Positions 25,201-33,336 of a stretch of DNA of 64,000 nt are shown in pieces. The stretch's first letter is position 1. Each line of letters begins with the position of its first letter. Source of the stretch: Mytilus galloprovincialis (lineage: Eukaryota; Mollusca; Bivalvia; Mytilida; Mytilidae); assembly GCF_965363235.1 (NCBI RefSeq), contig NC_134849.1, forward strand, positions 20,300,863 to 20,364,862. The letters are read 5' to 3'. The notes beneath the pieces are model-generated. The model was not told where the DNA came from, did not search any database, and saw only the letters and a program-made list of their open reading frames with translations. The position numbers were made by a program, and so were the translations under genes.

Positions 25201-25760
25201 AATTTTAGATTTAAAAAGTTTGAAGAAGAAATCTTTAATTGATTTGTAAAATCTTGGCATTTGTTTTGTGTAAAAAAAAAACATGTAATGTCAAAAATTT
25301 GATCACAATCCAGATTCAGAGCTGTATCATGCTTGGATGTTTTGTCCATACTTGCCCCAACTGTTCAGGGTTCGACCTCTGCGGTCGTATAAAGCTGCGC
25401 CCTGCGGAGCACCTGGTTGATGTTTGGGCCCGGTTATCAGATTGGTCCACATTGAAGTCTTAAGGGTTCAAAATTGAACTTTATTTGATTTCATCAAAAA
25501 TTGAATCTAACCATGATTTTAGATTTTGGATATTGGACCGTAAAAGGTAATGTCCAATTTAAAATTTAAAGAAAAATTAAGTTTAAGTTCTTAGACCACA
25601 TTCATTATGTGTCAGAAACCTGTGTTGTGTCAACTATTTAATCGCAATCCAAATTCAGAACCCTATCAAGCTTGAATGTTGTGTCCATACTTGCACTAAC
25701 GTTCAGGGTTCCAACTCTGCGGTCGTACAAAGCTGCGCCCTGCAGAGCATCTGGTTATGT
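22240..25760 (+). mobile_element. Composite cluster of the TACGACCGCA repeat family
   Basis: Two left ends of the family ('ttttatac' plus 'aactgcaaaaatt' at 22240, and 'acgaccgcaaattttg' near 23336) and two right ends ('tgcggtcgtataaagctgcg' near 25380, 'tgcggtcgtacaaagctg' near 25720) are stacked. Between them are many tandem modules: 'aaggttgggattgattttgg', 'agtttaggaat', and a second type 'ggttctttgatatgc' with 'caagttggtccaaat'. A CGTCGT microsatellite follows each left end. The ends TACGACCGCA and TGCGGTCGTA are inverse. No protein is coded; frames of up to 103 codons here are repeat translations. Confidence 0.85.
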
Positions 25761-25924
25761 CATGAAATGAATGATCTCATTTGATTAACACCTAAATAAA
25801 ATTCAGATTTGTTTAAAGTCGATATTCAATAAACAACATAATCTCAAAATATATACATCCATTACAAAAGTCATAAAACAACATACACATACAGTGCATG
25901 GTAAGATAATAAATATATATATAT

Positions 25925-26080
25925 GCGGGACGGCTGCAGTGCAGGCGATTTGGTGTCACGATATCACAGTAGCATGAGTTCGAATCCCGGCGAGGGAAAA
26001 ACCAAAAATTTGCGAAAGCAAATTTACAGATCTAACATTGTTGGGTTGATGTTTAGACGAGTTGTATATATATAAAGGAA
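25925..26080 (+). mobile_element. tRNA-derived SINE
   Basis: The head has RNA polymerase III internal promoter boxes: an A-box-like GGCTGCAGTGCAGG at about 25932 and a strong B box GAGTTCGAATCCCGG at about 25976. A conserved tail with 'tctaacattgttgggttga' follows, then a TA-rich end. The spacing of about 45 bases between boxes suits a tRNA head. It is flanked by TATATA runs, which hide any target duplication. Confidence 0.75.
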
Positions 26081-26084
26081 ATAT

Positions 26085-26420
26085 AAAAAAGAAAATGTAT
26101 GAATGCCAAGGAGACACCTCTTCACGAGACCAAAATGACACCGAAATTTACAACTATAGGTCACAGTACGGCCTTCAACAATGAGCAAAGCCAATCCCTT
26201 ACAGTCAGCTATAAAAGGCCCCGAAATGAGAAGGTGCTGTATGAGTGCTAATGAGACAACTCACCATCCAAGTAACAATATGTAAATAGTTCAAACAATT
26301 CATCCCAGACATAGATCCTTGGCTCATACCGAACAGCAAGTTATAAAAGACCCCACAATAAATTGTGTTATACAATTCATATAGGGAAACTAATGGTCCA
26401 GTCTATATATAAATTTTTCC
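26085..26420 (+). repeat. Interspersed repeats of the 'aatgagacaactc' family
   Basis: It starts 'ataaaaaagaaaatgtatg' and runs through 'ctataggtcacagtacgg', then a second segment 'gagtgctaatgagacaactc' with 'cataccgaacagcaagtt'. Related copies are at 37030-37220, 45836-46060, 55703-55920 and 60985-61080. Confidence 0.7.
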
Positions 26421-26424
26421 ATAG

Positions 26425-26735
26425 GACAAATATAGTTGACCTATTGCTTACAGTTTAAGAAAAACAGACCAAAACACAAAAACTTAACACTGAGCAATAA
26501 ACCGTGATACTGAGGTCAAGGTCAAATAACACCTGCATGACTGACATATAGATCATAGAAATATTCCAATACACCGAATTAAGTTGACCTATTGCATATA
26601 GTATTAGAAAAAAGATCTAAACTAAAAAAACTTAACTTTGACCACTGAACCATGAAAACGAGGTCAAGGTCAGATGACACCTGCCAGCAAGACATGTACA
26701 CCTTACAATCATTCCATACACATATATTATTCATA
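26425..26735 (+). repeat. Tandem pair, 155-bp unit
   Basis: 'agttgacctattgc' and 'gaggtcaaggtcaaat' / 'gaggtcaaggtcagat' mark two units about 155 bp apart. Non-coding. Confidence 0.7.
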
Positions 26736-26824
26736 TGGTTAAATGTCATGATTAAAGATACTTATGTTGATATTGATAAGAAGAAACATTGTATGTTACA
26801 GTTACATTGTAATATGTTTACCAT

Positions 26825-27008
26825 AGGCGGATCCAGGGGGGGGGGGGGGGGCTGGAGGGCCCGGGCCCCTCCTTTCGTGTGAAAAATTTGGTTGATTTTA
26901 TAGGGAATCATTGAAGCATGACTGGAGCAGGCCCGCCCTAAGGTCAGCCAGCTGCCCCCCCCCCCCCCCCCCCCCCCCCTTTAGGAAAAGTTCTGGATCC
27001 GCCACTGT
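26825..27008. mobile_element. Short inverted-repeat element, GGCGGATCCAG ends, long G and C runs
   Basis: The left end is 'ggcggatccag' and the right end 'ctggatccgcc'. A run of about 17 G follows the left end and a run of about 25 C precedes the right end. Related to the insertion in the satellite at 16762. Non-autonomous. Confidence 0.7.
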
Positions 27009-27519
27009 TTACAAGGGTTATTACGACTCATTAAGGTCACCAGAGATAGAAATATTTTCAGGCTCTCGTTGATTTTAATCACTTGTTCACTTAAGACTTC
27101 TATATTCAAAAGTTCAAATCATTTGATAATTAGTTTTTATTCTGAAATATTTTTTTGAAACAGCCACACTCATTTTAAAGCAGTGCTATAAAAAATATTG
27201 GCTTGCTTAATTTTTTTGTCAAACAGGTGGAAAGAAAATGTGAGAAATTTGAAATGATGAGAAAAGCATAACATGATCTCAACCACCTTGCACATATATT
27301 TCTGTCATACAAAGATGTTATTTTCATATGATGAAGATAAAATCTGTTGAACAGTTTATTTGTATTTTACTGGACGTACTGATGTGTGATAGGTTGAGAT
27401 CTTACATAACCTATTTAACCCCGCCGTATCTTTTGATATGTTCTATAAATAAAAAAAGGATTAACTTATTTAATAATATGAAAAAGCAGCAAAAATATCA
27501 AACTCATGGGTAAATTTAA

Positions 27520-27850
27520 AAAAAGGAATTCCAATAAAAACACACAAATTCTAAGAGGGACGAAAGATACCAAAGGGACAGTCAAACTCATAGATAAATG
27601 AACTGACAACGCCATGGTTAAAAAATAAAAAAGACAAACAGACAAATAATTGTACACAAGACAAAACATAGAAAACTCGTCAACAACCAACGGAACGAGT
27701 GAATACACAACTTAGATTGGTTCTCTGTCCTTTTTGTTCGGCTCTGACAAATACCCACATGTTTCAAGGGAGAGGACCAGCCTAATACACAACTGTCATA
27801 GTCCTGACTTGGCCGTAAAATCATTTTCCTGTTAAAACAGGGATTAAAAC
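27520..27850 (+). repeat. Interspersed repeat, 'gggacgaaagataccaaag' family
   Basis: Contains 'gggacgaaagataccaaagg', 'aactgacaacgccatgg' and, later, 'catagtcctgacttgg'. It is a common bivalve dispersed repeat by recognition. Minus-strand frames of 68-80 codons here are repeat translations. Confidence 0.6.
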
Positions 27851-28063
27851 TTATGTCATTGTTTATAATTTTGTTTTATTGACAAAATTTCGATGAGTAA
27901 CTCAAACTGACAATATAAAAAAATGACAATAGTTAAAATTCAGCAGCCAACAACCTGTGCAACCATGCTTCAAAACATAACTATTCAAAGAAACACTTAC
28001 AAACAAAAGAGGTGATTTTGAATTAGTTGACAATAAATTTGACAAAGACGCCTACAAAAACGT

Positions 28064-29282
28064 TTTTATACGACCGCAAAAATTGAAAATTGTTTGGTCG
28101 TATCTTGGTATCACGTTGGCGTCATTGTCGTCGTCGTCGTCCGAAGACATTTGGTTTTCGCACTCTAACTTTAGTAAAAGTAAATAGAAATCTATGAAAT
28201 TTAAACACAAGGTTTATGACGACAATAGGAAGGTTGGGATTGAATTTGGGAGTTTAGTCCCAACAGTTTAGGAATGAGGGGCCAAAAAGGGCCCAAATAA
28301 GCATTTTTCTTGGTTTTCGCACAATAACCTTAGTATAAGTAAATAGAAATCTATGAAATTTTAACATAACGTCTATGACGACAATAGGAAGGTTGGGATT
28401 GAATTTGGGAGTTTAGTCCCAACAGTTTAGGAATAAGGAGCCAAAAACAGGTCCCTAATAAGCATTTTTCTTGGTTTTTGCACAATAACTTTAGTATAAG
28501 TTAATAGAAATCTATGAAATTTGAACACAAGGTTTATGACCACAAAAGAAAGGTTTCGATTGATTTTGGGAGTTTCGGTCCCAACGAATTAGGGACCAAA
28601 AGGGTCAAAATTAAACTTTGTTTGATTTCATCAAAAAATGAATTATTGGGGTTTTTTGATATGCCAAATTTAACAGAGTATTCAGATTCTCAATTTTTAG
28701 TCCTGTTTTCAAATTTCAAATGAAATATTCTTTGAAAATTGGAGTTATCTTTCTTTGTCCAGCATAGTAGTTGAATCAACTTAAATCATTGTTTTATACA
28801 ATATACAATGTATATTCACTTTTACTACCAATTAATAAATTAAAACAATCTTTACCATTCAGTGATTACAAGCACTTTTTTACATTTTTAATATTTCATG
28901 ATGTATTTAAATGAGTAGTTATTGTTGCAAACTCCATTAGAAATTTGAATTGAGATCAGTTTTGGAAAAAGGGAAATGGGGATGTAAAAAAAAATTTGGG
29001 GTGGGGGGGGGTCAATTTTTCTCATTTCAGATTTCATAAATAAACAAACATTTTTTGAGAGGATTAATATTCAACAGCATAGTGAATTGCTCAAAAACAT
29101 TTTTTTTAAGTTCATTAGACCACATTCATTCTGTGTCAGAAACCTATGCTGTGTCAGCTATTTAATCACAATCCAAATTTAGAGCTGAATCCAGCTTGAA
29201 TGTTGTGTCTATACTTGCCCCAACCGTTCAGGGTTCAACCTCTGTGGTCGTATAAAGCTGCGCACTGCGGATCATCTGGTGG
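28064..29282 (+). mobile_element. Full-length member of the TACGACCGCA family, about 1.2 kb
   Basis: Starts 'tatacgaccgcaaaaattga' with a CGTCGT tract and ends 'gtggtcgtataaagctgcgc' plus 'atcatctggt'. Inside are three 'ggaaggttgggattgaa' modules and a tail shared with the 24.7-25.2 kb region ('ggagttatctttctttgtcc', a G run, 'acagcatagtgaattgctc'). This copy shows the family's full order: left end, modules, unique middle, right end. Confidence 0.8.
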
Positions 29283-30846
29283 TTGTTGATATTATATTGA
29301 CAATGACGTAGTTAAAAGGCAGTGGCTATTTGACCGGCACTGAATAAAACTTCTAATTGATGTGATTAGTAGAGAATAAAAAAAAGCTTTATTATATTAA
29401 AAATTGAACGATGGATAGTCAGTGCGTGAATTTTTCTTGCTACCTGATTGGAAGATATTACGAGACGTGAATAATCAAAGTTTATTGATTGGTTAGGACA
29501 ATCCAAACCTAGTAAATGTCCTTCAATCCCGTAGAGTATCTGCTTTGTCCTCTCTATTTTAGCAATTAGATTTTGCCTGGTCATTAATCATGCATATTCA
29601 TGATATTGGTACACAGGTAACTTTTATCTATAAATAGTTTTCTGGAGTTTCGTAAACAACAACGTTTAACGATATATACTACTTCATAACGTGTTACCTC
29701 ACGTGTGAGGTAAAATTTGTTGATTGATGCACGTGGCTATTCTAATAAATGAATTATTCTACAAAGCGAGAGCACTTTCCATTTTCCTCAGCTAAGAGTC
29801 GACTAGCCCTTTTTGAAAGGCTAATGCTTGTAATAATTTAAAATCATTTTATCACAATATCAAGCATTAATAAAAATACAGTACAATCAAAAATAAAAGA
29901 TTTAAGATTTTCATAAATAAATAATTTATCACTTTATAATATTAATTCAAGGCATGAAATTAAATTTGTAAACATTATTAAATATATTTTTTTCTAAAAT
30001 ATTTATAAAAAAGTTGATTTTCAAATCTATGTAAAATCTATGGTTTAAATATCCTGCCAGTGATAAAAATGGTGTCATCATTAAACAGACATTACAGACT
30101 AAATTAATAGTTGTTTGCTATGAATTTCAAATGGACACATGATTTAACATTTGTAATTGTTACAAAACCAACTATTTGCTCTTGGAAGTTGTTTTAGTCT
30201 AGGACAAGAAAAATGTTGCCACTCCAAACATAAACTACACGTTACCCTGGCTTCCTTTGAATCTACATCATGTGTGCATATGTTCCATATGTAGATAGGG
30301 TTCTTTTTTCTTCTCTTCATATACGCTCTAAATAGCCAGGGGTGTAGCTAGGCCAAAATGGTGTGTACTCAATGTCGGGGGTAAGTCATACGACGAGGGG
30401 TCTTGGGCCGCCTAATTTATCAATAGATAAATTATTTTATATCTAATAAATTATTATTAAGCTCTGGTGTTTATAGTGAAAAATCCTGCATTCTCGCAAT
30501 TTCATGGGACTTAGCATGACCTCACAAAAATGATATTTTCAGTATCTAAAAATCAACTTTTGAAACTAAATTTATGATAAATAAATTTGAAGAAAACATA
30601 ATCATTATTATTTAGAGAAACATAAACTTCTAATGTGTATTGGGTTGAACTAGATTGGATAATAATGAACAGCGTCTGTGCAACTTACTTGATATTTTTG
30701 AAATGAGAAAATACATAAATAAATACAATTACATTTCTCTATGTTTTAGTCTTTTTTTCAACTTTTAGTTCTCAAATATAATTCTAAAAATCAAGGACCA
30801 TTTCGATCCGTACTTTATTTGGCCTTTTTAACTTTTTGGGATTCGA

Positions 30847-30890
30847 GCGTCACTGATGAGTCTTTTGTTGACGAAACGCGCGTCTGGCGT
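30847..30890 (+). ncRNA. Type I hammerhead ribozyme motif (intact core)
   Basis: Segments in order: stem I 5' strand GCGTCA (30847-30852), core CTGATGA (30853-30859), stem II GTC/GAC with loop TTTTGTT (30860-30872), core GAAA (30873-30876), a minimal stem III within ACGCGCGT, cleavage site C (30884), stem I 3' strand TGGCGT (30885-30890). Stem I pairs over six bases with two G-U pairs. All conserved core bases are present. Very short stem III is known in metazoan type I hammerheads of non-autonomous retroelements (retrozymes), which often act as dimers. Cleavage here is inference. Confidence 0.85.
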
Positions 30891-31204
30891 ATATACAAAA
30901 TTTAGTCCTGGTATCTATGATGAGTTTATTTCCCTTCTTATACTGAAAAAAATTGCGTCTAATGAGATTTCTTTTTTTTCACTGTTCATGTCCATAAGAT
31001 CAAACCAGATAATCGCTTGACTATAATTGTATATCTCAAGTCTTTTCATGGTACTGAAAGACCATTCTGTCATTGCATCGGCAATTGTTTTAGATAAGAA
31101 GTTTAAGTGTTTATATGAGCAACAGTAATACAAGTGTTTAAATAGAAAATTTTGATATTTGATTATTATTCTTTATATTTAATTCCAGTGAGATATGATT
31201 TAAT

Positions 31205-31298
31205 CAGAGCCGGCTAAATAGCAAATTTGCTATTTTGCCGGTGCCGGTCAAATAGCAAATTTGCTATTTTTGCCGGTGCCGGTCAAATAGCCACTGCC
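31205..31298. repeat. Repeated palindromes at the right end of the 2-kb element
   Basis: AAATAGCAAATTTGCTATTT is a perfect 20-base palindrome and occurs twice, each time followed by TTGCCGGTGCCGG or similar. The last unit runs into the terminal repeat. Confidence 0.85.
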
Positions 31299-31535
31299 TA
31301 GATAAAAACGGAGTATTTGCAGTACATGACGTATACAAAGCACACACTTTCTCAGTGAAGTTAAAAATAAGTAGAAATGATAACAAAATGGAAATAAACG
31401 TACTGTAAAACAAATCTCATCTCGTCAAAATTGATGACGAAAGACACACGATAGCACGAAGGGAAACTAAGCAAAACTGCAACGCTTACAAAAAGGTACA
31501 CAAATCCATATTTGTTTGTCTTTATAGTGATTGGG

Positions 31536-31844
31536 ATTATAGAGGGGGAGGACAGGGGGTACCCTTCTCCCTTCTCTCATCCCTCTTCTCCTTTCTCCTA
31601 CCCCCGTTCTCCTTTCTCCCATTAGAATAAAACATCTCCTTTTGAGATATTTTTTCTTAAAATATTAGAAAATTTTTTAAAAGGAGAGATATTTTATTTT
31701 TTCTCCTTTCTCCAACTTTTTCTCCTTTCTCCCAGCCTTCCTCTCCTTTCTCTTACCCCTTTCTCCTTTCTCCCACCCCTTTCTCCTTTCTCCTACCCTC
31801 TTTCTCCCTGTCTCCCTTACCCCTGTCCTCCCCCTCATTATAAT
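31536..31844. mobile_element. Polypyrimidine block bounded by inverted repeats
   Basis: The left arm 31536-31561 (ATTATAGAGGGGGAGGACAG plus GGGGTA) is the inverse of the right arm 31818-31844 with two differences. Between them is a CTCCTTTCTCC-rich tract. It lies in the 5' flank of the first receptor gene and is absent from the matching flanks of the other two. Confidence 0.7.
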
Positions 31845-32219
31845 ACAATGTTGACTGCTGTACTCCTATTTTTGACATTTGTACTTATTATGTCTGTTTG
31901 TCCTGTTCACACATCGTTGAATTGAATGATACACTATGCGCGAATGAAGTTGGTATATTGGTGCATAGGTCAGAAATATCTATTATTCCAAAGTTAAATA
32001 GTCTCGTTTTTCATTGATTGTAGAACAATACTAAGGTGACCACTTTTGTCAAACTATACGTTGTAATTATCTAGAAATGCGACAGAGAAAGCTATATCAG
32101 TCTGTGGCTTCTTAATCTCTAGTTCAGGTGGATATTAATAGGTTCCTATCAGAAAAGTTTGGATTGTTAATAGAAAGAACAATATACTAGTACCAGAATG
32201 TACAATTGAATGATCAAGC

Positions 32220-32271
32220 GAAACGCGCGTCTGGCGGACTAAATTATAATCCTGGTACCTTTGATAACTAG
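32220..32271 (+). mobile_element. 5'-truncated hammerhead element insertion
   Basis: The insertion starts at GAAACGCGCGTCTGGCG, so only the 3' half of the ribozyme core is present, then runs through 'taatcctggtacctttgata'. It is flanked by CAAGC on both sides (32215-32219 and 32272-32276). The paralogous sites in units 2 and 3 ('tgatcaagcttcgtgaag') lack it. The tail differs from that of the other three copies and marks a second subfamily. Confidence 0.75.
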
Positions 32272-33336
32272 CAAGCTCCTCGAAGGAACTTCTATGCAGA
32301 AGAAAGTGAGAAGCGAGTAAACAAATGTCAAACATACCTATCCCCTTTCGTCCAAAAGTCGGTTTTTTCACTTCTAATTTTCGTAGAACATGTCTTTCCA
32401 TTCACTATAAAATGCTTTACATGCATTACTTTTCATTGTAGATAAATTATGAAATGGAACTCTTAACAACAACAATAACGAAGAGTACAATCCCCTAAGG
32501 CATTTTCCATGGGCTTTAAATCTTCATAAAACGGGACCAAGTATTGTCTAACTTTTACAAACTTAAATTTGAACTTGTTCTGCATGTTTAGACAGTACAG
32601 TATTACAATAAACAACTCGAAAATTTCAATACCTGAATTGCAAAATATTTTCTGTTATTTTTGTTTTTTTAATTATGTAACAAAAGTTCTATTTTCTTCT
32701 AAAGATGTCTATATTTCTAACTGTTATGTGGAAACATAACTCAAAATAGCAAATGCACATAGTAACCATGTCAATTACTTCTTTTCAAGTTTTTATTCAC
32801 GTAAATTACAATTATAACGTATATCCTACTTTCAGAAAATGCATCATTTATTGTTTTTTAAGTAGGTTTAAGAACACACTGAATCAGACAAAGTACGTCT
32901 GTATCTAAAATTAACAAAACTTTTTCTTTGTCTGTAAAAGCGGAAATAATTAAAATGTCCTGTTAGATGTTTGAATTTCAGTGTACAATTTATCAGCTTT
33001 ACAGGGCAAACTTTTAGAATCCTGTAAAAAAAAAATGAAACTTTAAAGCCGTCAACATTCACAGGAAAATATTACTCTGTTACCGAATGTATAGTTTATT
33101 ATTTTACTCAAATAATTCAGCGCCCTCTTATGGTCAGTGTCATCCAGAGTTAATGTAGTGATGTCAGTGAGTTGAGTATAACGACTGGATTATTCGGGTT
33201 ATATATAAGTGAAAGGTTTACTAACGCAGGATATTAAATTAGTTTAACTGTATTAACTGACTACTTGTGGTAACATAGATGGTGAGAACTAGAGGCTACA
33301 AAATAATTTCAATTTCTCTGCGTTATTACAGCTGCA

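Larger units (their letters stand above)
29318..31298. mobile_element. 2.0-kb element with perfect 23-bp terminal inverted repeats
   Basis: The left end (29318-29340) begins GGCAGTGGCTATTTGACCGG; the right end (31276-31298) is its exact inverse over 23 bases. The flanks TAGTTAAAA (left) and TAGATAAAA (right) match at 8 of 9 bases and look like a target-site duplication, as for hAT-like (8 bp) or Mutator-like (9 bp) elements. The right end carries extra copies of 'gccggtcaaatagc'. No transposase is visible, so it is non-autonomous or decayed. It carries the hammerhead element at about 30.8 kb inside it. Confidence 0.75.
31310..33336 (+). promoter_or_regulatory. 5' flank of the first Toll-like receptor, shared with units 2 and 3
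   Basis: From 'caaagcacacactttctcag' (31336) on, this stretch is similar to 44.86-47.24 and 54.72-56.81 kb, apart from insertions. Near the gene, all three share ATTATTCGGGTTA (33190-33202 here). In this copy a TATATAAG follows at once (33202-33209); copies 2 and 3 instead have AATATAA about 15 bases upstream of the shared block. Just before the start codon, TTCTCTGCGTTATTACAG resembles a splice acceptor in all three, so a leader intron is possible. Confidence 0.45.

Noticed and set aside
32135-32401. 88-codon minus-strand frame over the truncated ribozyme insertion
   Set aside because: It spans the insertion and flank of receptor 1 and has no counterpart in units 2 and 3.
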